Shown here: positions 26,595-35,904 of the stretch, piece by piece | Position numbering within the stretch: position 1 is the stretch's first letter | How the letters are laid out: the number at the start of each line of letters is the position of its first letter | The notes under the pieces: generated by a model | Told to the model about the DNA's origin: nothing | The model's database searches: none | Seen by the model: the letters and a program-made list of their open reading frames with translations, nothing else | Made by a program: the position numbers and the translations under genes | Assembly (NCBI RefSeq): GCF_016806065.1 | Contig: NZ_CP032406.1 | Coordinates: 446,648-510,647 of the forward strand | DNA: 64,000 nt | Direction of reading: 5' to 3' | Source: Rhizobium rosettiformans | GTDB taxonomy: Bacteria > Pseudomonadota > Alphaproteobacteria > Rhizobiales > Rhizobiaceae

Positions 26595-27407
26595 ATGGCT
26601 GCGCCCACCTTCGCGCTCAACCACATGGTTGCGCCACAGATGCCGCTTGGCGCTTTTTTCAAGCTCGGCAAAACCCTTGGCATCAACCAGTTTGAGATCC
26701 GCAACGATCTCTCAGGCAATGCCATTTTGGACGGGACATCGCCGTCTCAAGTACGAGAGCTCGCCGCAGCAGAGGGTGCGGAAATCATTTCCATCAACGC
26801 ACTTCAGCGTTTCAACGAATGGACACCGGCTCGTGAGGAAGAAGCACGAAGCCTTGCGACCTACGCTGCGGCATGCGGAGCGAAGGCGCTGGTTCTGGTC
26901 CCGGTCAACGATGGCTCGGGCAAGCTAGAAGGTGAGCGTCAAGGCAACCTGCGCATGGCCCTGAAAGGGTTGAAGCCGATCCTTGAACAAGCTGGCATCA
27001 TCGGCCTCGTCGAGCCTCTGGGCTTCCAGATCTGTTCCTTGCGCTCCAAGAAGGAAGCGGTCGAAGCCATCCATGCCATCAGCGGTTCGGACCGCTTCCG
27101 GCTGGTTCATGACACATTCCATCACGTTCTCGCTGGCGAGCCGGACGTATTTCCGGCGATGACCGGCCTCGTCCACATCTCAGGGGTCGATGACGGCCAG
27201 GTCAGCGTCGACGACATGCGTGATCCGCATCGGGTCATGGTGACCGCTGGGGATCGCCTTGCCAATGTGGCGCAAATTCGGGCCCTGCTCGCTCAAGGCT
27301 ATGCAGGCCCCTTCTCTTTCGAGCCTTTCTCGCCCGCTGTTCATGCCACGGCCGATGTGGTCGGCCTTATCAAAGGCAGCATGGATTTCATTCGCGAGAA
27401 GCTCTGA
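26595..27407 (+). CDS. Sugar phosphate isomerase/epimerase-family TIM barrel (MocC/IolI-like)
   Basis: The 270-aa AP-endonuclease-2-like TIM barrel contains FEIRNDLSGN, VLVPVNDGSG, GLVEPLGFQ (metal-ligand Glu), LVHDTFHHVLAG (Asp/His ligands), VHISGVDD and FSFEPFSP. Members isomerise keto-inositols or related sugars; MocC belongs to this family. The ATG at 26595 is preferred, with GGGAGA 5-10 nt upstream. It is the first gene of the plus-strand transport/catabolic unit. Confidence 0.85.
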   Translation: MAAPTFALNHMVAPQMPLGAFFKLGKTLGINQFEIRNDLSGNAILDGTSPSQVRELAAAEGAEIISINALQRFNEWTPAREEEARSLATYAAACGAKALVLVPVNDGSGKLEGERQGNLRMALKGLKPILEQAGIIGLVEPLGFQICSLRSKKEAVEAIHAISGSDRFRLVHDTFHHVLAGEPDVFPAMTGLVHISGVDDGQVSVDDMRDPHRVMVTAGDRLANVAQIRALLAQGYAGPFSFEPFSPAVHATADVVGLIKGSMDFIREKL

Positions 27408-27523
27408 CCAGATCCCCACACGCCCAGGAGGAGTTGGGCGTGTGGGCGAATTGCCTCCTGGGGAGGAGGCGTGCCGGCTTTCAGGGGTGTTGCCGGGCAC
27501 CGCACAACATGTGGAGGATTACA

Positions 27524-28447
27524 ATGAAGAAAATCGTGGCAGGAGCCCTTCTGGGCGTGCTGATGGCATCCAGCGCAATGGCAGGCAATATCGGCGTCTC
27601 GATGGCAAACTCGGACACCTTTCTGACCGTGCTGCGCAAGGGCATCGAGAAGGCGGCCGGCGATGCCAGCCAGCCTGTTCAGATCGAAATTGCCGATGAC
27701 GACGTCCAGAAGCAGCTTTCGCAGATCCAGAACTTCATCGCGTCCAAGGTCGACGCAATCATCGTCAATGCCGTCGACACGTCTGCGACCGCTCCGATGA
27801 CCAAGCTTGCCAACGATGCCGGCATCCCGATCGTTTACGTCAACCGCATGCCGTCCGACGTCGATGCATTGGGTCCCAAGGGTGCCTTCGTGGCATCAGA
27901 CGAGGTCGAGTCCGGTACGCTGCAGACCAAGGAAGTCTGCCGCATCCTCGGTGGTAAGGGCGACATCCTCGTCATGGTCGGAGACCTTGCCAACCAGGCC
28001 GCGGTTCAGCGCACGAAGGATATTCACGACGTCATCGCGACCCCTGACTGCTCTGGAATGAAGATCCTCGACGAACAGACCGCCGTCTGGGATCCGGTCA
28101 AGGCTCAAGACCTCATGACCAACTGGATCGCTGCAGGCCACAAGCCCGCTGCTGTCATCGCCAACAATGACAACATGGCAATCGGCGCCATCAATGCCAT
28201 GAAGGCCGCTGGCTGGGGCATGGATGAGGTCGTGGTCGCAGGCATTGATGCAACCCAGGAAGCGCTCGCTTACATGAAGGCAGGTGATCTCGATGTCACT
28301 GTCTTCCAGGACGCTTTCGGCCAGGGTGCCGGTGCGGTCGATGCGGCGATCAAGCTCGCCAAGGGCGATAAAGTCGACGCCAAGGTCTGGATCCCATTCC
28401 AGCTCGTAACCCCTGAAAACATGGATCAGTTCGTCACCAAGAACTGA
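27524..28447 (+). CDS. Periplasmic sugar/inositol-type binding protein (MocB/IbpA-like)
   Basis: The 307-aa type-I periplasmic binding protein has a Sec signal peptide (about residues 1-21, cleavage after SAMA). The mature part has the ribose-binding-family pattern, including NSDTFLTVLRKGIE, DAIIVNAVDTSA, AAVIANNDNMAIGA and VVVAGIDATQEAL. The GGAGG before ATG 27524 (7-nt spacing) supports the start. MocB is such a binding protein. Three-gene order with an RbsA-type ATPase and a permease follows. Confidence 0.9.
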   Translation: MKKIVAGALLGVLMASSAMAGNIGVSMANSDTFLTVLRKGIEKAAGDASQPVQIEIADDDVQKQLSQIQNFIASKVDAIIVNAVDTSATAPMTKLANDAGIPIVYVNRMPSDVDALGPKGAFVASDEVESGTLQTKEVCRILGGKGDILVMVGDLANQAAVQRTKDIHDVIATPDCSGMKILDEQTAVWDPVKAQDLMTNWIAAGHKPAAVIANNDNMAIGAINAMKAAGWGMDEVVVAGIDATQEALAYMKAGDLDVTVFQDAFGQGAGAVDAAIKLAKGDKVDAKVWIPFQLVTPENMDQFVTKN

Positions 28448-28460
28448 TGCGAGGCTAAAT

Positions 28461-28489
28461 AGACTCGCCGTCAGCTAGGCGGCGGGTCT
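28461..28489. other. Intercistronic hairpin between binding-protein and ATPase genes
   Basis: AGACTCGCCG pairs with CGGCGGGTCT (one G-U) around a 9-nt loop, 14 nt after the binding-protein stop. Such hairpins commonly protect the upstream binding-protein message and give it higher expression than the transporter genes. Confidence 0.45.
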
Positions 28490-28509
28490 GTCATTCGGGA
28501 GGAGCTGAC

Positions 28510-30063
28510 ATGGCACGATCACAGGCATTGAGCCCACAAACCATGCAGGCCGTGCGGACCAGCGGGGCTGTCCCGCAAAGTGAGTTCCTGCTTGAGGTCT
28601 CTGACGTGCGGAAAGAATTTCCGGGCGTCGTTGCTCTCGACGATGTGCAGTTGAAGCTCCGCCGCGGTACGGTGCATGCCCTGATGGGCGAAAATGGCGC
28701 TGGCAAGTCGACCTTGATGAAAATCCTTGCCGGGATCTACACACCCGATAGCGGCAGCTTCAAGCTGCGCGGCGTCGATATCCGTCTCAAGAACCCACTC
28801 GATGCCTTGCAGAACGGAATTGCGATGATCCATCAGGAGCTAAACCTGATGGCCCCCATGACGGTCTCGGAAAACATCTGGATCGGACGAGAACCTATCG
28901 GGCGTTTCGGCTTCGTTGACCATGCCGAAATGAACCGCCGCACGGCAGCACTCTTCGATCGCCTCGGCATCGACATCGATCCGGAAATCAAGGTGGGCAA
29001 GCTCAGCGTCGCCAGCCGCCAGATGGTCGAAATCGCCAAGGCCGTCTCGTTCGATTCCGACGTTCTCATTATGGACGAGCCGACATCTGCCTTGACCGAG
29101 AAGGAGGTCAACCACCTTTTCCGGATCATCCGATCGCTCCGTGAGGATGGAAAGGGCATCATCTACATCACTCACAAGATGAACGAGTTGTTCGAGATCG
29201 CCGATGAGTTTTCAGTGTTCCGCGATGGCAAATACATCGCGACCTGCAACTCAGCCGATGTAACACGCGACGACATCATCCGCATGATGGTGGGACGCGA
29301 GATCACCCAGATGTTTCCAAAGGAGCCGGCCAAGATCGGCGAGGTCGTCCTTTCTGCGAAAGGCCTCACTCTGAACGGCGTTTTCCGCGATGTGTCCTTC
29401 GATCTGCGGGCGGGTGAGATCTTGGGTTTTGCAGGTCTCGTCGGCTCCGGCCGCTCGAATGTCGCTGAAACGATCTTCGGTGTGACACCTGCCGATGCAG
29501 GCACCATCGAACTCTTTGGCAAGCAGGTGCAAGTCACCTCGCCCTCGGTCGCCATGAGCCATGGCATGGCATTCCTTACAGAGGATCGTAAGGAAACTGG
29601 CTGCTTCCTTCTTCTCAACATTCAGGAGAACGCCCAGATGGCGGTGCTCCAGCAGCGATATGTGAATTTCGGCTTCGTACAGCAGCAGGAACTAACCAAG
29701 GCTGCATCGGATATGGCCAACAGGCTTCGGGTGCGCACGCCTGACATGAACGAGCCGATCATCAACCTGTCCGGCGGCAATCAGCAGAAGGTGCTGATCT
29801 GTCGGTGGCTGATGACCAACCCAAAAATTCTGATCCTCGATGAACCTACCCGCGGCATCGATGTCGGCGCAAAAGCCGAAATTCACCGCCTGATCTCGCA
29901 ACTCGCAGGCCAGGGGGTCGCAATCATCATGATCTCATCGGAAATGCCCGAAGTGCTTGGGATGAGCGACAGGATTGTTGTGCTGCATGAGGGCCGGGTC
30001 ACGGGGATCCTGGACCGCGCGGAAGCCGACCAAGTCAAAATCATGGAGCTGGCGTCGCGTTGA
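28510..30063 (+). CDS. Sugar ABC transporter ATPase with two nucleotide-binding domains (RbsA/MglA-like)
   Basis: The 517-aa protein has two fused ABC domains. The first has Walker [13 protein letters not shown] and Walker [16 protein letters not shown]. The second has a degenerate Walker A ([12 protein letters not shown]), signature LSGGNQQK and Walker [16 protein letters not shown], as usual in CUT2 ATPases. An AGGAGC-type ribosome site precedes the ATG. Confidence 0.93.
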   Translation: MARSQALSPQTMQAVRTSGAVPQSEFLLEVSDVRKEFPGVVALDDVQLKLRRGTVHALMGENGAGKSTLMKILAGIYTPDSGSFKLRGVDIRLKNPLDALQNGIAMIHQELNLMAPMTVSENIWIGREPIGRFGFVDHAEMNRRTAALFDRLGIDIDPEIKVGKLSVASRQMVEIAKAVSFDSDVLIMDEPTSALTEKEVNHLFRIIRSLREDGKGIIYITHKMNELFEIADEFSVFRDGKYIATCNSADVTRDDIIRMMVGREITQMFPKEPAKIGEVVLSAKGLTLNGVFRDVSFDLRAGEILGFAGLVGSGRSNVAETIFGVTPADAGTIELFGKQVQVTSPSVAMSHGMAFLTEDRKETGCFLLLNIQENAQMAVLQQRYVNFGFVQQQELTKAASDMANRLRVRTPDMNEPIINLSGGNQQKVLICRWLMTNPKILILDEPTRGIDVGAKAEIHRLISQLAGQGVAIIMISSEMPEVLGMSDRIVVLHEGRVTGILDRAEADQVKIMELASR

Positions 30064-30083
30064 CGACCAGCCGGGAGGAAATC

Positions 30084-31166
30084 ATGTCAGATGCCACCAA
30101 CGAACTCGGCGAGACGTCGAAGACGGGCCTGAAAAAGGTACGCCGCTTACCGCCAGAATTCTCCATTCTGGCCGTTTTGATCGGGATCGCACTCGTCTTC
30201 GAAATCATCGGCTGGTACGTCGTCGGAGAAAGCTTTCTAGGCAACAAGCAGCGCCTGTCGATCATCGTATTGCAGGTTGCCGTCACGGGCATTATTGCCG
30301 TCGGCGTTACTCAGGTCATCATCACGGGCGGCATCGATTTGTCGTCAGGCTCGATGGTGGGCTTTATCGCCATGGTCGTTGCGAGTTTTGCCCAGACATC
30401 ACTCAATGCGCGTGCCGTGTTCCTGCAACCGGAATATGCTGCCTTCGGCTTGAACTGGTTCATCGACTCCAGTCCACTGTGGCCGATTCTGGCTGGCATA
30501 TTGCTTGGAGCCCTACTCGGCTACATCAATGGACTTATCATCGCCAAGACCGGAATTCCGCCCTTCATCGCTACTCTTGGTATGATGGTGTCGGCACGCG
30601 GTCTTGCGAAATGGTACACCGAAGGTCAGCCAGTCGCCCTCCTCAACGAGAACTTTACCTGGCTTGGTCAGAGCTTCGATCTCTGGGGTTTTCCAGTCCC
30701 GCGCACTGTGATCGTCTTCTTCATCGTCGCCACGATCTGTCATGTCGTCCTTTGCTACACGCGTTACGGCAAATTCACCTATGCGATCGGTGCAAATCCG
30801 CAGGCCGCACGTGTGTCCGGTATCGACATTGGTAAGCACCTGATCAAGGTCTATGCGGTTGCGGGCCTGCTCTCTGGCGTTGCAGGCGTGATGCTCGCGG
30901 CCCGTGCGCAATCGGGCCAGCCCAACATGGGGGTCGCCTTCGAACTCGACGCGATTGCCGCAGCCGTAATCGGAGGCACGTCACTTGCCGGTGGCGTTGG
31001 TCGCATTACCGGGACCGTAATCGGTACCATCATTCTTGGCGTAGTGACCTCCGGGTTCACCTTCCTCAAAGTTGGCGCCTACTATCAAGAGATCGTCAAG
31101 GGCGCGATTATCGTGGCCGCTGTGGTCATTGATGTACATCGGCAGAAGAAAAAATCCCGCGCCTGA
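30084..31166 (+). CDS. CUT2-family sugar ABC permease (RbsC/IatP-like)
   Basis: The 360-aa membrane protein has about eight to ten hydrophobic segments and the family motifs GVTQVIITGGIDLSSGSMVG, GLIIAKTGIPPFIATLG and AIGANPQAARVSGI. The start at 30084 (MSDATN) has GGGAGGA 6 nt upstream; the frame overlaps the ATPase stop with a TTG at 30060, which is less likely. It is the single permease for the MocB-like protein. Confidence 0.9.
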   Translation: MSDATNELGETSKTGLKKVRRLPPEFSILAVLIGIALVFEIIGWYVVGESFLGNKQRLSIIVLQVAVTGIIAVGVTQVIITGGIDLSSGSMVGFIAMVVASFAQTSLNARAVFLQPEYAAFGLNWFIDSSPLWPILAGILLGALLGYINGLIIAKTGIPPFIATLGMMVSARGLAKWYTEGQPVALLNENFTWLGQSFDLWGFPVPRTVIVFFIVATICHVVLCYTRYGKFTYAIGANPQAARVSGIDIGKHLIKVYAVAGLLSGVAGVMLAARAQSGQPNMGVAFELDAIAAAVIGGTSLAGGVGRITGTVIGTIILGVVTSGFTFLKVGAYYQEIVKGAIIVAAVVIDVHRQKKKSRA

Positions 31167-31183
31167 ACCTCCCGGGCGATCTG

Positions 31184-31216
31184 GGGCGATGCGGGACACC
31201 AATATCCGCATCGCCC
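31184..31216. terminator. Strong hairpin between the transporter operon and purU
   Basis: An 11-bp perfect stem (GGGCGATGCGG with CCGCATCGCCC) and an 11-nt loop are followed by ATTTCTC. It lies 18 nt after the permease stop and 43 nt before the purU start, so it is either a terminator or an attenuator for the purU-folD unit. Confidence 0.6.
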
Positions 31217-31258
31217 ATTTCTCAACCTACTTCCCGAAATCTGGAGCACTCGACATCT

Positions 31259-32143
31259 ATGGCGCCGTTTGTATTGACCGTATCCTGCCAGTCCACTCGC
31301 GGCATTGTAGCGGCGATCTCGGGTTATCTGGCCGAGCAGGGCTGCAACATCGTCGATAGTTCCCAGTTCGACGATCTGCATACCGGACAGTTCTTCATGC
31401 GCGTCTCCTTCATCTCGGAGGAAGGTGCCAACGAAGCCAAGCTCGAAAAGGGCTTCGTACCGGTGGCCGAGAAATTCGGCATGAACTGGAACCTCTATGA
31501 CGCTGCCCAGCGCATGAAGGTGCTGCTGATGGTGTCGCGTTTCGGCCACTGCCTGAACGACCTGCTCTATCGCTGGAAGATCGGTGCGCTCCCGATCGAC
31601 ATCGTCGGCGTGGTCTCGAACCACTTCGACTATCAGAAGGTCGTCGTGAACCACGACATCCCCTTCCACCACATCAAGGTGACCAAGGAGAACAAGCCGG
31701 AAGCCGAAGCCCGGATCATGGATCTGGTCGAGCAGACGGGAACCGAGCTCATCGTCCTCGCCCGCTACATGCAGGTTCTCTCCGACGACATGTGCCGCAA
31801 GATGTCGGGCAAGATCATCAACATTCACCACTCCTTCCTGCCAAGCTTCAAGGGTGCCAACCCCTACAAGCAGGCCTTCGAACGCGGCGTGAAGCTGATC
31901 GGTGCCACGGCCCATTACGTCACCGCCGATCTCGATGAAGGTCCGATCATCGAGCAGGATGTCGCCCGCATCACGCATGCGCAGTCGGCGGAAGACTATG
32001 TCTCGATCGGCCGCGATGTCGAAAGCCAGGTGCTGGCGCGCGCGATCCACGCGCACATCCACCACCGGACCTTCATCAACGGCAACCGCACGGTCGTCTT
32101 CCCGGCAAGCCCGGGCTCCTATGCCTCCGAGCGCATGGGGTAA
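31259..32143 (+). CDS. purU: Formyltetrahydrofolate deformylase
   Basis: The 294-aa PurU has an N-terminal ACT domain (LTVSCQSTRGIVAAISGYLA) and a C-terminal formyltransferase-fold catalytic domain with LIVLARYMQVLS, IINIHHSFLPSF (catalytic His) and HYVTADLDEGPIIEQD (catalytic Asp). It hydrolyses 10-formyl-THF to formate and THF. folD follows after 3 nt. In this island it may dispose of methyl-derived one-carbon units from the O-demethylase (inference). Confidence 0.93.
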   Translation: MAPFVLTVSCQSTRGIVAAISGYLAEQGCNIVDSSQFDDLHTGQFFMRVSFISEEGANEAKLEKGFVPVAEKFGMNWNLYDAAQRMKVLLMVSRFGHCLNDLLYRWKIGALPIDIVGVVSNHFDYQKVVVNHDIPFHHIKVTKENKPEAEARIMDLVEQTGTELIVLARYMQVLSDDMCRKMSGKIINIHHSFLPSFKGANPYKQAFERGVKLIGATAHYVTADLDEGPIIEQDVARITHAQSAEDYVSIGRDVESQVLARAIHAHIHHRTFINGNRTVVFPASPGSYASERMG

Positions 32144-32146
32144 TCC

Positions 32147-33046
32147 ATGACTGTTGTCATCGACGGAAAGGCAGCCGCCGCTTCGGTCATCGAAGCGGTA
32201 ACCTCAGCGGCAACGACGCTCGAAAGTTCCGGCCACCGCAAGCCAGGGCTCGCGGTCGTGATCGTCGGAGATGATCCGGCAAGCCATGCGTATGTTGGCG
32301 CCAAGAGCCGCATGGCCAAGCAGTGCGGTTTCAACTCCATCCAGCACACGTTGCCTAAGGAGACCTCGCAGGAGGAGCTGATGGCGCTGGTTGCCTCGCT
32401 CAATGCCGATCCTCAGATCGACGGCATTCTGGTCCAGCTACCACTGCCGAAACATCTCGACAGCGAGCCCGTCATCCAGTCGATCCTGCCGGAAAAGGAT
32501 GTCGACGGACTGCATATCGTCAATGCCGGCAAGCTCGCGACCGGCGATCTGAAGACCGGGCTTCTTTCCTGTACGCCGGCTGGCGCCATGATCCTGGTGC
32601 GCCAGATCCACGGCAAGGATCTCTCGGGCCTCAACGCCCTCGTCATCGGCCGCTCGAACCTCTTCGGCAAGCCGATGGCGCAGCTTCTGCTGAATGCCAA
32701 CGCAACGGTCACCATTGGCCATTCGAAGAGCCGCGATCTGCCGGAACTCGCCCGTCAGGCCGATATTCTAGTGGCGGCCGTCGGACGTGCCGAAATGGTC
32801 AAGGCCGACTGGCTGAAGCCGGGCGCAACCGTCATCGATGTCGGCATCAACCGCGTCGCAGCTCCCGAAAAGGGTGAGGGAAAGTCCAAGCTGGTGGGCG
32901 ACGTCGCCTTTGCCGAATGCAAGCCGATCGCCAAGGCCATCTCTCCGGTTCCCGGCGGTGTCGGGCCAATGACGATCGCCATGCTGATGGCCAATACCGT
33001 GATTGCTGCCCATCGCCGGGCGGGGGTTGCTGCGCCGAGTTTCTGA
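32147..33046 (+). CDS. folD: Methylenetetrahydrofolate dehydrogenase/cyclohydrolase
   Basis: The 299-aa bifunctional FolD has the signature segments [13 protein letters not shown] (catalytic Lys), [19 protein letters not shown] and [15 protein letters not shown], plus the NADP motif [11 protein letters not shown]. It interconverts methylene-THF, methenyl-THF and 10-formyl-THF. It is coupled to purU, so methylene-THF can be taken to formyl-THF and then to formate. Rhizobiaceae normally have a housekeeping folD elsewhere, so this may be an accessory copy. Confidence 0.94.
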   Translation: MTVVIDGKAAAASVIEAVTSAATTLESSGHRKPGLAVVIVGDDPASHAYVGAKSRMAKQCGFNSIQHTLPKETSQEELMALVASLNADPQIDGILVQLPLPKHLDSEPVIQSILPEKDVDGLHIVNAGKLATGDLKTGLLSCTPAGAMILVRQIHGKDLSGLNALVIGRSNLFGKPMAQLLLNANATVTIGHSKSRDLPELARQADILVAAVGRAEMVKADWLKPGATVIDVGINRVAAPEKGEGKSKLVGDVAFAECKPIAKAISPVPGGVGPMTIAMLMANTVIAAHRRAGVAAPSF

Positions 33047-33084
33047 TAGCGTACAACTGAAACCTTAGCCTCAAGGAGGGCGCG

Positions 33085-33966
33085 ATGGGACTGGGTGTGG
33101 GGCTGATCGGTTCTGGCTATATGGGCAAATGCCATGCCCTGGCCTGGACCTCCGTCGCTACGGTTTTTCCGGATGTGGAGAGGCCAAGGCTTGTCGCACT
33201 CGCTGATGCGACGCCGGAGCTCGCGCAACAGCAGGCGCAGGCTTTCGGTTTCGGCAGAGGCACGGGAGACTGGCACGATCTCCTGGCCGATCCAGCGATC
33301 CACGTGATCTCGATCGCAGCCCCCAACCAGTTCCACGCGGAAATGGCTGTAGCGGCTCTGGAGGCTGGCAAACATGTCTGGTGCGAAAAGCCGATGGCCA
33401 CATCCCTGGAGGATGCCACGCGCATGCGGGATGCGGCGAGTCGTTCCGGCCGAACGGCAATCCTCGGCTACAACTACATTCAAAATCCCATGATCCGGCT
33501 GGCCCGCGCGATCATTGACGAAGGCAGGATCGGAACGGTCAGCCATATCCGGCTGGAGATGGACGAGGATTACATGGCGGACCCCACCGAGCGCTTCTAC
33601 TGGAAGAGCGAAAGGGCATCAGGCTATGGCGCGCTCGATGACTTCGCGGTTCACCCGCTCTCGCTGCTGTCTGTTCTCCATGGTCGGATCACCTCGGTCG
33701 TTGCGGATATGGCGAAACCCTATGCCGAACGTCCAGCGGCCGACGGCAAGACACGCTCTGTCGAGAACCATGATATCGCCCAGGCACTTTTCCAAACAGA
33801 AGGTGGCGCATCGGGCGTCCTGATGGTCAATCGTTCTGCATGGGGCAGGAAGGGTCGAATTGCACTGCAGATCTTTGGCTCGAAGGGATCAATTCTCTTC
33901 GACCAAGAGCGCATGAATGAGTTGCAGATCTACTCGACAGACGACCCAATCGGCCTTCAGGGTTAG
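33085..33966 (+). pseudogene. Gfo/Idh dehydrogenase gene, 5' part, split by IS3-family insertion
   Basis: The frame encodes residues 1-293 of a Gfo/Idh oxidoreductase: GSGYMGKCHALAW NAD motif, CEKPMATS catalytic-lysine motif and GALDDFAVHPLSLL. It starts at ATG 33085 after AGGAGG and is placed 38 nt after folD. After GLQG it meets a TAG formed by the first base pairs of the IS element. The remaining ~83 codons are found at 35251-35501. Joining the two parts gives a protein of about 375 aa, the normal family length. Confidence 0.9.
33764..33964 (+). repeat. Segment duplicated at 15128-15328
   Basis: About 200 bp of the Gfo/Idh gene, from AGAACCATG to CAGGGTT, is nearly identical to 15128-15328 (two differences seen). 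The similarity resumes at 35251 beyond the IS element. Confidence 0.9.
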
Positions 33967-34048
33967 AGCTGGCTCGGGAAATCTGCACAGCTAGGATAAG
34001 TGGAATTTCTGCCTGACTTCGGCTTAGATGCCGGGAACAGGAGATACC

Positions 34049-34360
34049 ATGACGAGACGACCGCGCCGGAACCACAGCCCGGCTTTCAAGGCGAAGGTGG
34101 CACTTGCCGCCATCCGAGGTGAGCAGACGCTGGTGGAGTTGTCCCAGCAGTTCGATGTGCACGCCAACCAGATCAAGCAATGGAAAGACCAGCTCCTTGA
34201 GGGGGCGACGGGTGTGTTCGGCGATGAAACGAAGGCGGAGCCGACGGGTCCGACCATCGATGTCAAAACGCTGCACGCGAAAATCGGCGAACTGACACTG
34301 GAGAACGATTTTTTATCCGGTGCGCTCGGCAAGGCGGGATTGCTGGGCGGAAAGAAATGA
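34049..34360 (+). CDS. IS3-family transposase OrfA
   Basis: The 103-aa protein has a helix-turn-helix of the transposase_8 type (HSPAFKAKVALAAIRGEQTL, ELSQQFDVHANQIKQWK) and a leucine-rich C-terminal helix (LHAKIGELTLENDFL) for multimerisation. The ATG at 34049 has AGGAG 5 nt before it. Its stop overlaps the orfB start (ATGA). Confidence 0.93.
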   Translation: MTRRPRRNHSPAFKAKVALAAIRGEQTLVELSQQFDVHANQIKQWKDQLLEGATGVFGDETKAEPTGPTIDVKTLHAKIGELTLENDFLSGALGKAGLLGGKK

Positions 34361-35187
34361 TCGACCGCGAGCACAAGCTATCCGTCGTGCGCCAGGCGAA
34401 GCTTCTCGGCTTCAGCCGTGGCAGCGTCTACTATCTGCCTCGTCCGGTGTCTGACGGCGATCTGGCCCTGATGCGGCGGATCGATGAATTGCATCTCGAC
34501 TACCCCTTTGCCGGAAGTCGGATGTTGCAAGGGCTCTTGAGAGGAGAAGGTCTGGAGACCGGGCGGCTGCACGTCGCCACGCTGATGAAGAAGATGGGCA
34601 TCGAGGCGATCTACCGTCGCCCGAACACCTCCAAACCAGCGCCAGGTCACAAAATCTATCCCTACCTCTTGCGCAAGTTGGCCGTCACCAGACCCAATCA
34701 AGTCTGGGCCATGGACATCAGCTACATCCCTATGGCGAGAGGATTTGTCTATCTCTGCGCCGTCGTGGACTGGTTCAGCCGGAAGGTTTTGTCGTGGCGG
34801 CTGTCGATCACGATGGAAGCGGACTTCTGCATCGAAGCGGTCGAGGAGGCGCTCGCCCGCTATGGCAAGCCGGAAATATTCAATACCGACCAGGGATCGC
34901 AGTTCACCTCCATCGACTTCACCGCCGTGCTGAAGAAGGCGGAGATCGCCATCTCAATGGATGGCAGGGGTGCGTGGCGGGACAACGTCTTCGTCGAGCG
35001 GCTCTGGCGGTCGATCAAATACGAGGAGGTCTACCTCCACGCCTACAAGACCGTATCTGAGGCCCGCCTGGGCATTGGCCGCTATCTGACCTTCTACAAT
35101 AGCCGACGCCCACATTCATCCCTTGACCGGCAGACGCCGGATCAGGCCTACTTCAACGCGCTGGCACCAATGATGGTGGCGGCATAA
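34357..35187 (+). CDS. IS3-family transposase OrfB (DDE integrase)
   Basis: The 276-aa protein has the HTH_21 region (LHLDYPFAGSRMLQGLL) and rve integrase core with the DDE residues in WAMDISYIP, FNTDQGSQFTS and a Glu in DNVFVERLWRSIKYEEVY. The C-terminal YNSRRPHSSLDRQTPDQAYF is typical of the family. It overlaps orfA by 4 nt, so it may be made by coupled re-initiation or by frameshifting. Confidence 0.94.
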   Translation: MIDREHKLSVVRQAKLLGFSRGSVYYLPRPVSDGDLALMRRIDELHLDYPFAGSRMLQGLLRGEGLETGRLHVATLMKKMGIEAIYRRPNTSKPAPGHKIYPYLLRKLAVTRPNQVWAMDISYIPMARGFVYLCAVVDWFSRKVLSWRLSITMEADFCIEAVEEALARYGKPEIFNTDQGSQFTSIDFTAVLKKAEIAISMDGRGAWRDNVFVERLWRSIKYEEVYLHAYKTVSEARLGIGRYLTFYNSRRPHSSLDRQTPDQAYFNALAPMMVAA

Positions 35188-35250
35188 TCGAGGCGGAATC
35201 CACTTAGCAAGACGCCCGAAACTGTTCAGACAAACCGAGCCACCTCTGTT

Positions 35251-35501
35251 ATCGCACATTGCTTGCCGCACCTCCCCATACACCTTATCGCCAGTTCATT
35301 CCCGCACCGGGTCATGGGTTGGGATTCAACGAACTGAAAGTGATCGAGTGCAATGAGCTTCTGCAGGCGATCTCCGGCGAACACGATGCCTATGTCATCG
35401 ACTTCGAACGTGGCCTCGAAATAGAGCGCACAGTGCATGCGGCGGCACGATCGGCAGTATCGGGCACGTGGGTCAAGATCGAGCACGTTGACTTGCTGTG
35501 A
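35251..35501 (+). pseudogene. Gfo/Idh dehydrogenase gene, 3' part after the IS insertion
   Basis: This encodes the last ~83 residues (from the YRTLLAAPPHTPY segment to HVDLL) of the dehydrogenase interrupted at 33964. It has no start of its own. The homologous uninterrupted reading is at about 15329-15561, where the final ten residues differ. Confidence 0.9.
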
Positions 35502-35597
35502 TCCCTGAGACGCTCAACGGCGAACTCTTCGCTAGTAAAGACGCTGTGTGTCGCGGCGTTTGAGACCGAGGTTATAACCTCTTACGATACATTCCGA

Positions 35598-35904
35598 GCG
35601 GAAATAATTGCCGCTCTCCCGCCATGTTGACGTCGGCCCAAAGCCAGGGCACAAAGATGGCATCCACGATCGCTCGCGACAGGAAAACAGAGCAAAATCA
35701 AAGGCTATTTTTCTAAACCTTTGAAATCATGTGAGAATCCAGGCTCTCCAGGCAGGTAATTTTCGTCTGCTTTCCGCCGGCAATCAGCGTCCGTTTCTCA
35801 CAGAAAAAAGTGACGCCTTCTGAACTACTTGAGCAATCCCGGCTGCTGTTGTTCTGGCCATCCGTCGTGCTTGAAACGGACCTCGCCAAACTGGCCGGGG
35901 ACCC
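35598..35904 (+). repeat. 307-bp direct repeat, copy 3
   Basis: This is the third copy of the element at 15677 and 20297, about 97 bp after the Gfo/Idh stop. Like copy 1, it follows a Gfo/Idh 3' end, although the spacers themselves are not alike. It starts GCGGAAATAATTGCC and ends CCGGGGACCC. Confidence 0.85.

Larger units (their letters stand above)
33965..35247 (+). mobile_element. IS3-family insertion sequence (1,283 bp) with GTT target duplication
   Basis: The ends are inverted repeats of about 28 bp (33965-33992 and 35220-35247) matching at 21 positions, beginning AGAGCTGGCTCGG on the left and AGAGGTGGCTCGG on the right. The flanks carry GTT at 33962-33964 and 35248-35250, and the uninterrupted paralogue at 15.3 kb has a single GTT there, confirming the insertion. 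It contains overlapping orfA and orfB. The element looks complete and could be active. Confidence 0.92.

Noticed and set aside
15677..35904. Idea that the three 307-bp repeats are replication or incompatibility sites
   Set aside because: No repABC genes, DnaA-box clusters or iteron arrays are visible nearby.
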